Of a DNA stretch of 64,000 bases, positions 18,926 to 26,940 are shown in pieces (the stretch's first letter is position 1; every line of letters starts with the position of its first letter). Where the stretch lies: contig CAVXLG010000017.1 of NCBI GenBank assembly GCA_963762615.1, positions 62,001 through 126,000 of the forward strand, read 5' to 3'. A model generated the notes under the pieces. It did no database searches, was not told the origin of the DNA, and was given only the letters and a program-made list of their open reading frames with translations. Source of the DNA: PALSA-505 sp963762615. Lineage in GTDB: Bacteria > Actinomycetota > Actinomycetes > Streptosporangiales > Streptosporangiaceae. The position numbers and the translations under genes were made by a program.

Positions 18926-19846
18926 ATGCCACTTCGGGCCAGGGCCGCCGCCGCGGCGCTGAGCGTCACCGCGGTGCTGGCGGGCGCGGCGTGCTCCCCG
19001 GCCACTGCTCAGTCCTCCGGCATCATCTCCGCGGTCGGGGCTGAGAACGAGTACGCCAGCGTCATCGGCCAGATCGGCGGGAAATACGTTCACGTCACCG
19101 CGATCGAGAGCAACCCCAACACCGATCCGCACAGCTTCGAGGCGAGCCCCAGCGTCGCCCAGGTCGTCAGCGCCGCTCAGCTCGTCGTGCAGAACGGCCT
19201 CGGCTACGACAGCTACATGAACAAGATCGAGGCCGCGGCCCCGAGTTCGGCCCGCAAGGTGATCGACGTGCAGACGCTGCTCGGCCTGCCGGACTCGACG
19301 CCGAACCCGCACCTCTGGTATGACCCCATGACGATGCCGGCCGTGGCGAAGGCGCTCACCGGGGATCTTTCGGCCCTGCAGCCCGCGCACGCCGCGTACT
19401 TCCGGGCGAACCTGCGTTCCTTCGACCGTTCGCTGACGCCCTGGTATCAGGCGCTCGCCCACTTCAAGGCCGCGTTCGGCGGCACAGCGGTGGCGGTCAC
19501 CGAGCCGGTCGGCGACTACATGCTGCAAGCGGCGGGAACCAGGATTCTCACCCCGTTCAGGTTCCAGGCGGACATCATGAACGGCGTGGATCCGGCGCCG
19601 CAGGACGTCTCGCTGCAGAGCAGCCTCTTCAAGGATCACAAGGCGAAGGTCTTCCTCTACAACCAGCAGGTGACCGACTCGCTCACCCAGTCATTCCTGA
19701 CCGAGGCACACCACTACGGCGTGCCCGTCGTCGGGGTGTACGAGACCATGCCGACACCGGGCTACGACTACCAGTCGTGGATGCTCGCGGAGGTGCGCGC
19801 ACTGGCCAAGGCCGTGACCGACAAGACCTCGACACAGAAACTATGA
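18926..19846 (+). CDS. znuA: zinc ABC transporter substrate-binding protein
   Basis: 306-residue secreted or lipid-anchored protein of the ZnuA/TroA (cluster A-I) class. The N-terminus MPLRARAAAAALSVTAVLAG is a signal peptide; AACS follows but is not a standard lipobox. Metal ligands fit the family: His in NPNTDPHSFEASPS, His in TPNPHLWYDPMTM, Glu in VAVTEPVGDYML and an Asp/Glu near PTPGYDYQSW. The His-rich loop of enterobacterial ZnuA is absent. ATG 18926 has AGGAG at 18912-18916. Its stop overlaps the ATPase start (ATGA). Zinc rather than manganese is inferred from the palindrome upstream and the Zur-type gene at the operon end. Confidence 0.85.
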   Translation: MPLRARAAAAALSVTAVLAGAACSPATAQSSGIISAVGAENEYASVIGQIGGKYVHVTAIESNPNTDPHSFEASPSVAQVVSAAQLVVQNGLGYDSYMNKIEAAAPSSARKVIDVQTLLGLPDSTPNPHLWYDPMTMPAVAKALTGDLSALQPAHAAYFRANLRSFDRSLTPWYQALAHFKAAFGGTAVAVTEPVGDYMLQAAGTRILTPFRFQADIMNGVDPAPQDVSLQSSLFKDHKAKVFLYNQQVTDSLTQSFLTEAHHYGVPVVGVYETMPTPGYDYQSWMLAEVRALAKAVTDKTSTQKL

Positions 19847-20712
19847 CCATGACACAGCGCCAGCCGCAAACACGGGGACAGCCGGGCACCAGTACCGACG
19901 AGGTCCTCGCCGTTGACGGGATCAGCGTCCGGCTGTCCGGCCGGGAAGTCCTGCACGACGTGCGGTTCAGCCTTCGCCGCGGCGAGTTCGCCGGGCTCAT
20001 CGGCTCGAACGGCGCGGGCAAGACCACCCTCATCCGGGTCATCCTCGGGCTGACCGCGCCCTCGGCAGGCAGCGTGCGGGTGGGCGGCAGGCCCCGGGCC
20101 CGGCGCGGCGGGGGCATCGGGTACGTCCCGCAGAAGATACTGCTGGACCCGGACATGCCGCTGCGGGCGCGGGACCTGGTCGGACTGGGGCTGGACGGGC
20201 AGCGGTACGGCATCTCGCTGCCGTCGCGCCGCCGCAGGCAGCGGGTCGAGGAGATGCTCCGGGCCGTCGGCGCGGAGCAATTCGCTGACGCGAGGGTCGG
20301 CCACCTGTCCGGCGGTGAGCAGCAGCGGGTCCTGATCGCGCACGCCCTGATCAGCGAGCCCGAACTGCTCCTTCTGGACGAGCCGCTGGCGAACCTCGAT
20401 ATCCGGAGCGAGCAGGAGGTCGTCAGCCTGCTCGCCCGCATCGCGAAGGAGCAGCAGGTCGCCGTGCTGCTCTCGGCGCACGAGATGAACCCGCTGCTGC
20501 CCGTGCTGGACCGCGTCGTCTACCTGGCCGCGGGCCGCGCCGCCAGCGGCACGGCCGACGAGGTGGTGCGGACGGAGGTCCTCAGCAAGCTGTACGGCCA
20601 CCACGTCGACGTGATCCAGGTGCACGACCGGATCCTGGTGGTGGCCGGGCGCGGCGACGAGCAGCACGCGCCGGCCGGTCATGACCAGACCGCAGCAGCG
20701 AGGGCCTGGTAG
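19843..20712 (+). CDS. znuC: zinc ABC transporter ATP-binding protein
   Basis: 289-residue ABC ATPase. Walker A is GSNGAGKTT, the signature is HLSGGEQQRVLIAHAL, Walker B is LLLLDEPLANLD and the switch His is in LLSAHEMNP. It supplies energy for uptake through the two permeases encoded immediately downstream. ATG 19843 overlaps the binding-protein stop; GTG of the first permease follows the TAG by 3 bp. The 20-residue N-terminal extension before the ABC core is polar and unremarkable. Confidence 0.9.
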   Translation: MTMTQRQPQTRGQPGTSTDEVLAVDGISVRLSGREVLHDVRFSLRRGEFAGLIGSNGAGKTTLIRVILGLTAPSAGSVRVGGRPRARRGGGIGYVPQKILLDPDMPLRARDLVGLGLDGQRYGISLPSRRRRQRVEEMLRAVGAEQFADARVGHLSGGEQQRVLIAHALISEPELLLLDEPLANLDIRSEQEVVSLLARIAKEQQVAVLLSAHEMNPLLPVLDRVVYLAAGRAASGTADEVVRTEVLSKLYGHHVDVIQVHDRILVVAGRGDEQHAPAGHDQTAAARAW

Positions 20713-20715
20713 ATC

Positions 20716-21681
20716 GTGACCGGCTTCCTGCGCAGCATCGTCGAGCCGGGCTTCTTCGGCAGTGCTCCGGTGCACGTGGCGGTGGCCGTCGGCGGCGTGG
20801 TGGCGATCGTCTCGGGGGTGCTGGGCGTCTTCACGGTGATGCGGGGCCAGTCGTACGCCGGGCACGCGTTCGCGGACATCAGCGTGACCGGCGGGTCGGG
20901 CTCCTACCTCATCGGCATAAGCCCGCTCTGGGGATTCGCCGGCGCCAGCGTGCTGGCGGCCGGCATCATGGAAATGATCGGGATCCAGCGGCCGCGGGGG
21001 CGGGACCTGGCGACCGGCATCGTGCGCGGGGCGGCACTGGGGCTGGCGGCCTTGTTCCTCTACTGGGACACGACGCATACCAGCACGACCGGCGCCACGA
21101 TCACGATCCTCTTCGGATCCCTGTTCGCCGTCAGCACCTCGATCGTCCCGGCGATCGTGCTGCTGAGCGTGCTGGCCGTCGGCATCATCGCCATCTTGTA
21201 CCGGCCGCTGCTGCTGAGCACGGTAAGCGCCGACCTGGCCTTCGCGCGCGGGATCCCGGTTCGGCTCGCGGGCGTGCTGTGCCTCGCCGCGATCGCGATC
21301 GCCGTGTCGCTGTCGGCGATAACCATCGGCGCGATCCTCAGCACGGCGCTGCTGGTCGGACCAGCGGCGACCGCGCTGCGGCTGACCAGCAAGCCCGGCC
21401 TGGCGATCGCCTGGTCCGCGCTGATCGGCCTGGTCGCGACCTGGCTGGGCATCCTGCTCGCCTACGACAGCTTCTACTGGCCGCCGGTCAGGCAGGGCTG
21501 GCCGGTGAGCTTCTTCGTGGTCACGCTGATCTTCCTGTTCTACCTGGCCGCCCAGCTGGCAGGCCCGCGGCGCGGAAGCGGCGAATGGCGGGCGAGCGGG
21601 GACCGGCGCGAAAGCGGCGAGCCGCGGGCGGCGGTGCCGGGGGCCAGTACGGCCGCGACAGTTCCGGGCGGGCGGGGCTGA
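20716..21681 (+). CDS. znuB: zinc ABC transporter permease (ABC-3 family), first subunit
   Basis: 321-residue integral membrane protein of the ABC-3 metal-permease family, with eight or nine hydrophobic segments. Typical elements are VMRGQSYAGHAFADISVTGG after the second segment and TIGAILSTALLVGPAATA near the C-terminus. The last 40 residues are polar (GSGEWRASGDRRESGEPR) and absent from many relatives. GTG start 20716 lies 3 bp after the ATPase stop. A second permease gene follows after one base, so the channel is probably a heterodimer. Confidence 0.88.
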   Translation: MTGFLRSIVEPGFFGSAPVHVAVAVGGVVAIVSGVLGVFTVMRGQSYAGHAFADISVTGGSGSYLIGISPLWGFAGASVLAAGIMEMIGIQRPRGRDLATGIVRGAALGLAALFLYWDTTHTSTTGATITILFGSLFAVSTSIVPAIVLLSVLAVGIIAILYRPLLLSTVSADLAFARGIPVRLAGVLCLAAIAIAVSLSAITIGAILSTALLVGPAATALRLTSKPGLAIAWSALIGLVATWLGILLAYDSFYWPPVRQGWPVSFFVVTLIFLFYLAAQLAGPRRGSGEWRASGDRRESGEPRAAVPGASTAATVPGGRG

Positions 21682-21682
21682 C

Positions 21683-22525
21683 ATGTTCTCCGGCTTCATG
21701 GTGAACACCTGGACGGTGGCGACCATCGTCGCCGTCGTCGCGGGCGTCGTGGGGTTCTTCGTCGTCTTGCGGGGTTCCGCGTTCGTCGCCGACGCCCTGC
21801 CCACCGGGGCGTTCGCCGGCGCGGCGGGGGCCAGCCTGATCGGGGTCAGCACCCTCGTCGGGCTCGGCGTGTTCTCGCTGGCCGGCGCCCTGCTCATCGG
21901 CTGGCTCGGCCGGCGCAGCCGACACGACGTGGCCACCGCCCTGACCCTCGTGCTGATGCTCGGGCTGGGCGCCCTGTTCCTCAGCTTCAGCACGGAGTAT
22001 GCGCCTGAGATCGAGTCGCTGCTCTTCGGCGAGGTGCTCGGCATCAGCGGCAGCGAGATCGCGCCGGTCGCCGCTCTCGGTGCCGTATGCGTCGCCGCGA
22101 TCATCGTGATGTTCCGGCCGCTCATGCTGTCGTCGGTGATGCCCGAGCTGGGCGAGGCGCGCGGGGTGCGCAGCCACCGGATCGAGATGGGCTTCCTGGT
22201 GGTCATCGCGCTGGCGACGAGCATGGCGCTGCCCGTGGTCGGCGCGCTGCTGATCTTCAGCCTGATGATCGGGCCGCCGGCCGCGGCCAGGTCCTTCACC
22301 AGCGACCCGCACCTGGCCATGGCGCTGTCGGTCGTCCTCGCCGTCGCGACGGTGTGGACCGCCATCGCCGCTTCGTACACCACGAACTGGCCGGTCGGGT
22401 TCTTCGTCGGGGTCATCGGCGCTTTCTGCTACGGAATCGGGCGCGGCTGGACGGCCTGGCGCAGGACGCGGATCATGAAGTGGGAAGGAAATCGGGACCG
22501 TGGAGCTCCGGCTGTTGCCTGCTAA
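21683..22525 (+). CDS. znuB: zinc ABC transporter permease (ABC-3 family), second subunit
   Basis: 280-residue ABC-3 family permease, clearly related to but diverged from the preceding gene. VVLRGSAFVADALPTGAFAG is the conserved stretch after the first helix, and PVVGALLIFSLMIGPPAAAR the C-terminal one. ATG 21683 begins one base after the previous stop. Two different permeases in one operon point to a heterodimeric channel. The end runs to or slightly past the start of the Fur-family gene, depending on which start that gene uses. Confidence 0.87.
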   Translation: MFSGFMVNTWTVATIVAVVAGVVGFFVVLRGSAFVADALPTGAFAGAAGASLIGVSTLVGLGVFSLAGALLIGWLGRRSRHDVATALTLVLMLGLGALFLSFSTEYAPEIESLLFGEVLGISGSEIAPVAALGAVCVAAIIVMFRPLMLSSVMPELGEARGVRSHRIEMGFLVVIALATSMALPVVGALLIFSLMIGPPAAARSFTSDPHLAMALSVVLAVATVWTAIAASYTTNWPVGFFVGVIGAFCYGIGRGWTAWRRTRIMKWEGNRDRGAPAVAC

Positions 22526-22982
22526 TGTGCGGAATGTGACGACGTCCCCGGCCGCCAGGTCCGGATCGGGCGGGACGCGGGTCCGCGGCACCCGCCAGGC
22601 GGAGGCGCTCTCGGCGGCCCTGGATGGCCTGTCCGGCTTCTGCAGCGCCCAGCAAATCCATGCCGAGCTCCGCCGTCGCGGCAAGTCGATCGGCCTGACC
22701 ACCGTCTACCGTCACCTTCAGGTGCTCAGCGAGGACGGGCAGGTGGATACCATCCGCGACCCCGGCGGCGAGACGCTGTACCGCCGGTGCCTCAGCAACG
22801 CCCACCATCACCACCTGACCTGCCGGGCGTGCGGTCGCAGCGTGGAGGTCGAGGGGCGCGCCGTGGAGCGCTGGGCCGAGCAGGTGGCCTCCGAGGCCGG
22901 CTTCGCCGACGTGAACCACACGGTGGAGCTCTTCGGCGTCTGCCCCGACTGCGCCGCCGAGGCCCGGATCCAGGCCAGATAG
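22500..22982 (+). CDS. zur: Fur-family transcriptional regulator, probable Zur
   Basis: Up to 160 residues. A winged-helix domain (FCSAQQIHAELRRRGKSIGL then TTVYRHLQVLSEDGQVDTI) is followed by a metal-binding dimerisation domain with HHHH in SNAHHHHLTCRACGRSVE and two CxxC pairs (CRAC, CPDC). This arrangement is usual for zinc sensors of the family. It closes the zinc-uptake operon, and the palindrome before znuA is a fitting operator. Start GTG 22500 overlaps the permease end by 26 bp; GTG 22536 would avoid the overlap and is equally possible. Fur-type iron sensing cannot be excluded by sequence alone, but context favours zinc. Confidence 0.85.
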   Translation: MELRLLPANVRNVTTSPAARSGSGGTRVRGTRQAEALSAALDGLSGFCSAQQIHAELRRRGKSIGLTTVYRHLQVLSEDGQVDTIRDPGGETLYRRCLSNAHHHHLTCRACGRSVEVEGRAVERWAEQVASEAGFADVNHTVELFGVCPDCAAEARIQAR

Positions 22983-23067
22983 CCGAACGGCTGCGCGCCC
23001 GGACTCGCGCGGAACGCTGGGCGCGCAGATGGCGAAATCACTGTTGGTTGCGCGTGGCGAGCACCTT

Positions 23068-23106
23068 GCTTGCCCGCCTGTCGGCGCGGCCGAACGGCGG
23101 GCAAGC
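23068..23106. terminator. hairpin terminator after the zinc operon
   Basis: Perfect 11-bp inverted repeat (GCTTGCCCGCC and GGCGGGCAAGC) with a 17-base loop, 86 bp after the Fur-family stop. There is no T-run, as is common for actinobacterial hairpin terminators. Confidence 0.55.
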
Positions 23107-23184
23107 ACCACCACGCTGATAGTGCCAGGTGCTAGCTGCCCCCGGGGTTGATGAGGATATACCGGGTGTGGGTGGCGAGTAGCG

Positions 23185-23227
23185 TTTCCCGCCCGCCGTT
23201 CGGCTTTGCCGACAGGCGTGCGGGAAA
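23185..23227. terminator. second strong hairpin before the SDR gene
   Basis: TTTCCCGC-C-CGCC pairs with GGCG-T-GCGGGAAA (12 of 13 pairs), and the 17-base interior can fold further. It sits 88 bp before the SDR start. It may back up the previous terminator or be an attenuator. The rest of the 22983-23314 gap has no gene. Confidence 0.45.
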
Positions 23228-23314
23228 TGATGCTCGTCACTCCGCTGGCCGCCATAGCCGGATGCGATCATCGTGGCTGGGCGGCACGGGTGGCGCAGAG
23301 CTCGGAGGTTTCGC

Positions 23315-24152
23315 ATGACATCAGCGCAGTCGGCTGGGGCGAGCCCGGCACTCGACGGCGAGTTCGCGGGCCTGGCCGCGGTGGTGACCGGGGGGGCGTC
23401 GGGGATCGGCCTGGCCACTGCGCGGCTGCTTGCGGCGAGGGGGGCGCGGGTGGCCGTGCTCGACCGCGATGCCGTTCCGGAGGACGGGACCGACGGGCCC
23501 GGGCGGGCCGGGGTGCACTCGGTCGTCGCCGACGTGACCGATGACGAGGCGGTGCGCGCCGCGGTCGAGGCGGCAGCGTCGGTCCTCGGCGGCATCGACA
23601 TCCTGGTCAACAACGCCGGCATCGGCGCTATCGGCTCGGTGGAGGACAACGACGACGACGAGTGGCGGCACGTACTCGACGTCAACGTGCTCGGCATGGC
23701 CCGCACCACGCGCGCCGCGCTGCCCTGGCTGCGCCGGGCCGCCGCCGCGCGAGGCCAGGCGGCGATCGTGAACACGTGCTCCGTCGCGGCCACCGCGGGG
23801 CTGCCGCAGCGCGCGCTCTACTCGGCCAGCAAGGGCGCCGTCTACTCGCTCACCCTGGCCATGGCGGCCGATCACGCGCGCGAGAACATCCGGGTAACCT
23901 GCGTGAACCCGGGAACGGCCGACACTCCCTGGATAGCCAGGCTGCTGGGCCAGTCGCCGGATCCCGCCGCCGAGCGCGCGGCGCTCGAGGCCCGCCAGCC
24001 GATCGGCCGGATGGTATCGGCCGACGAGGTGGCCGCGGCGATCGCGTACCTGGCCAGTCCGTCCGCGGGGGCGACGACGGCCATGTCGCTCGCGGTCGAA
24101 CGGCGGGATGAACGGCCTGCGGCTGCGGCCGTCCGGCCAGGCCGTGCGCTAG
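23315..24152 (+). CDS. SDR family oxidoreductase, frame change near the C-terminus
   Basis: Short-chain dehydrogenase/reductase, about 278 residues. The cofactor loop is VVTGGASGIGLAT, the NNAG motif is ILVNNAGIG, the catalytic residues are Ser in NTCSVAAT and the Tyr/Lys pair in YSASKG. The start ATG 23315 has GGAGG 7 bp upstream. The end normally reads SLAVDGGMNG in this family. Here an extra A at about 24099 changes the frame, but the next frame over reads exactly DGGMNGLRLRPSGQAVR and stops at 24150-24152. As given, the frame runs on to 24247. NAD versus NADP and the substrate are not readable. Confidence 0.82.
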
Positions 24153-24327
24153 GCCGCGTCTCCCGGATCACCGGCCCGCATCGGCCAGATCCGCCAGAAG
24201 GCCTGAGCGCCCGGGAGGGGCTCGGCCGGGACCGTTCGGAAAAATAATCATCGAATTTCCGGTTTGCCCGAACCGATCCCGGCCGCGCGGCGAATAGGCC
24301 GCGTGTTAGGCGCGCACAGGCCCGGAT

Positions 24328-24348
24328 GCCCGGCCAGGACGGCCGGGC
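24328..24348. terminator. short hairpin, possible terminator
   Basis: Perfect 8-bp stem GCCCGGCC/GGCCGGGC with a 5-base loop, 176 bp beyond the corrected SDR stop and 145 bp before the next start. No T-run. Confidence 0.4.
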
Positions 24349-24492
24349 GCATCGGATGCTCCCGCTCTTCTTGCGCGCGCGGCGAGGCCAGGCGGCCAGC
24401 TTGTCGCCTCCGGCGGATCACCGAACGTGCCGCACCTGGGGCCGTGCCTCGCCACGGCAATCGGCGGATTCCCCGCCAGGGAAAGGACAATC

Positions 24493-24846
24493 ATGCGTGG
24501 TAACGATCAACCAAAGGGCCGCCCCGAGCGCCCGGACGTCCCGGGAAGCCCGGGCCAGTCGCACGTGTCACGGCGCTCGCTGCTGGGTGCCGCCGGAGTT
24601 GGCGCGGCGGGACTCGCTGCGGCGGGGGCCTTCGGCGGCCTGGCGGCGGCAGCGCCCGCCATGGCGGCGGCCAAGCCGGCCGGCGAGGCCCGCCATGACC
24701 GCGATGAGCGGCCGGGCAGCGGCGAGCACGTCGTGGTGCACGTGCGCGGCGACCGCGTCGGAGAGCTGGACGTCTACAGCGGAACCAGCCACACCCGGGT
24801 GCAGGACCCGGATCTGGCCGCCCGGCTGCGGCGGACGATCCGGTGA
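24493..24846 (+). CDS. small Tat-exported protein
   Basis: 117 residues, no family recognised. A twin-arginine signal is clear: SRRSLLGAAGVGAAGLAAAG with a hydrophobic stretch ending APAMAAA (cleavage about residue 57), preceded by a polar n-region. The mature part is only about 60 residues, acidic/basic mixed, with EHVVVHVRGDRVGELDVYSG followed by TRVQDPDLAARL. ATG 24493 has GAAAGGA upstream. The DUF4331 gene starts 48 bp later and lacks a signal peptide of its own, so this protein may escort it. That is inference from arrangement only. Confidence 0.75.
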   Translation: MRGNDQPKGRPERPDVPGSPGQSHVSRRSLLGAAGVGAAGLAAAGAFGGLAAAAPAMAAAKPAGEARHDRDERPGSGEHVVVHVRGDRVGELDVYSGTSHTRVQDPDLAARLRRTIR

Positions 24847-24894
24847 CCGCCCGCGGTTGCCCAGCCTGTTCACGTCAAGCCTGTGAGGTTATAG

Positions 24895-26259
24895 ATGTCA
24901 TCGCATCGTGAGGCACCGGAGATCTCCAAGGATCCGGTCGCCGACAGCACCGACCTTTACGCGTTCGTGAGCCCGGACAAGCCGGACACGGTCACGCTGA
25001 TCGCCAATTACATCCCGCTGGAGGAACCGCCTGGCGGCCCGAACTTCTACGAGTTCGGCTCGGCCGTCCAGTACGACATCAACATCGACAACAACGGCGA
25101 CGGCCAGCCCGACATCACCTACCGCTTCCGCTTCAAGACCCACTTGCGCGATGATGACACGTTCCTGTACAACACCGGCCCGATCACGTCCCTGACCAGT
25201 ACGACATGGAACCGGCGCCAGACCTACACGGTCACCCGGATCAAGAGCGACTCGGGCCAGAAGGTGCTGGGAGAGGGGCTGCTCTGCCCGCCGTGCAACA
25301 TCGGACCGCTGTCAACGCCGCACTACGGGGAGCTGGCCGCGTCGGCGGTGCACAAGCTGCCCGGCGGCGTGAAGGTCTTCGCGGGCCAGCGCGCCGAGGG
25401 ATTCTACGTTGACCTGGGCTCGATATTCGACCTGGCCAACCTGCGGCCGTTCCAGAACCTGCAGGTGTTCGCCAAGGCCCTGGGATTCAAGGCGGCTCCG
25501 GGCGTCAACGGCACGAACCAGCTGAACGTGCACTCGATCGCGATCCAGGTGCCCACGTCCGACCTGGTCGCGTCAGGGGGGAGCCCGGTTATCGGCGTGT
25601 GGACGACGGCGAGCCGTCAGCACGTGTGCATGCGTGACGGTGACGCCAAGGTGGTGGACGTCGGGCCGTTCGTCCAGGTGTCACGGCTGGGCAATCCGCT
25701 GTTCAACGAGGTCCTCGTGCCGATGGCCAGGAAGGACCTGTGGAATTCCCTGCCGCCGTCCGACGACAAGCAATTCGCCACCAACGTCACCCAGCCTGAG
25801 CTGGCGGGACTGCTGCCCGACCTCTACCCCGGGGTGTTCCCCAACCTGGCCGCGCTGGTCAAGTCGGGCAACCCACGCGCCGACCTGGAAGCCATCCTGC
25901 TGACCGGGATCCCGTCCGGGATCGTGCCTGGCTTCACGAACTTCACCGGCACGGTGCTGGCCGACATGCTGCGGCTGAACACGTCCATCTCGCCCTCGTC
26001 CAAGCCGAACATCCTCGGCGTGCTCGGCGGTGACCTGGCCGGCTACCCCAACGGCAGGCGCGTGTTCGACGACGTGGTGACCATCGAACTGCGCGCCATT
26101 GCCGGCCTAACCTATCCCCTGGTCAACAGCTCCTTTACCCCCGACGCGGCGGCGGGCGAGGTCACCGACGGCCTGACGCCGGCCGACGTCAAGGCCCCGT
26201 TCCTCAGCAAGTTCCCCTACCTCGGGGTCGCCTACGACGGGTACCACAACCCGTCCTGA
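24895..26259 (+). CDS. DUF4331 domain-containing protein
   Basis: 454 residues, single DUF4331 domain over nearly the whole length. It opens MSSHREAPEISKDPVADSTD with LYAFVSPD, the hallmark N-terminus of the family. DINIDNNGDGQPDITYRFRF looks like a calcium-type acidic loop. FVQVSRLGNPLFNEVLVP and RRVFDDVVTIELRAI are further conserved stretches. The biochemical role is not established. No signal peptide is present although many relatives are exported; the preceding small gene does encode a Tat signal. ATG 24895 has GTGAGG upstream. Confidence 0.88.
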   Translation: MSSHREAPEISKDPVADSTDLYAFVSPDKPDTVTLIANYIPLEEPPGGPNFYEFGSAVQYDINIDNNGDGQPDITYRFRFKTHLRDDDTFLYNTGPITSLTSTTWNRRQTYTVTRIKSDSGQKVLGEGLLCPPCNIGPLSTPHYGELAASAVHKLPGGVKVFAGQRAEGFYVDLGSIFDLANLRPFQNLQVFAKALGFKAAPGVNGTNQLNVHSIAIQVPTSDLVASGGSPVIGVWTTASRQHVCMRDGDAKVVDVGPFVQVSRLGNPLFNEVLVPMARKDLWNSLPPSDDKQFATNVTQPELAGLLPDLYPGVFPNLAALVKSGNPRADLEAILLTGIPSGIVPGFTNFTGTVLADMLRLNTSISPSSKPNILGVLGGDLAGYPNGRRVFDDVVTIELRAIAGLTYPLVNSSFTPDAAAGEVTDGLTPADVKAPFLSKFPYLGVAYDGYHNPS

Positions 26260-26375
26260 CCCCGGCCCGGCCGGGCGCCGCGGGCGGCGGGGGGGCTCGC
26301 CCGTCCGCGGCGTCCCGGCCGTGAACCGCCCCAGCCACCCTGGCCAGCCCCAGCCCCTATCGGAGGCCCGCTGAC

Positions 26376-26693
26376 ATGACCGAGACCATCCCGCCCCCGT
26401 CGGGCATCGGCACCGTGCTGCTCGACATCGGGGCCGATACCGGGGCGCTGATCCTGCACACGCCGGTCGAGCTGGACGGCCTGGAGATCGAGATCAGCCC
26501 GGACGGCGTCCCGGGGGCCGCGCGCACGCACTCCCGCGTGCGCGAGCGCAGGATCGGCTCTGCCGTATGGCATGCCGCCGTCTACCCGGCGGTGCGTGCC
26601 GGACGCTACACGGTATGGCGGGACGCGGTCACACCTGCGACCACCGTGACCATCACCGGGGGCAGCATCGCCAGCTGCCAGTGGCCGGCCTGA
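26376..26693 (+). CDS. small protein of unknown function
   Basis: 105 residues. No family name can be given. It begins MTETIPPPSGIGTVLLDIGA and has ALILHTPVELDGLEIEISPD, HSRVRERRIGSAVWHAAVYP and AGRYTVWRD, a compact all-beta pattern without signal peptide or membrane segment. It follows DUF4331 by 116 bp on the same strand and probably belongs with it. The last 35 bp, including the stop, are nearly repeated 41 bp downstream. Confidence 0.7.
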   Translation: MTETIPPPSGIGTVLLDIGADTGALILHTPVELDGLEIEISPDGVPGAARTHSRVRERRIGSAVWHAAVYPAVRAGRYTVWRDAVTPATTVTITGGSIASCQWPA

Positions 26694-26810
26694 GTACCGC
26701 GGACAGCATCGCCAGCTGTCAGAGGCCGGGCCTGAGACCGGCCGGGCCTGAGACCGGGCCGGGCCTGAGTCCGGGCCGGGCCTGAGTCCGGGCGCAGCCT
26801 GAATCCCGGA
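26660..26810. repeat. duplicated gene end followed by 17-bp tandem repeats
   Basis: The final 35 bp of the preceding gene recur at 26702-26736 with few changes. This is followed by about five units of 16-17 bp built on GGCCGGGCCTGAG (26724-26809). The units are out of phase with the gene. Replication slippage explains the pattern; no function is evident. The rest of the gap to 26940 holds no gene. Confidence 0.7.
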
Positions 26811-26940
26811 CCGCGGCCCACCCCGGGGTTACCCGGCCAGCATCCTGGCGGCCATTCCTTCGCCGATGTCCAGACAGATCTGTTCAGCCTTGGCGTGTTC
26901 TGGGTAGCTGATGCCGGATGCGATCGGGTATGAGTGAGAG

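Noticed and set aside
19768..22416. Long open frame (about 880 codons) on the - strand across the zinc operon
   Set aside because: Antisense to four genes with clear motifs; its translation is Arg/His/Asp-rich and without domains, as expected for a high-GC shadow.
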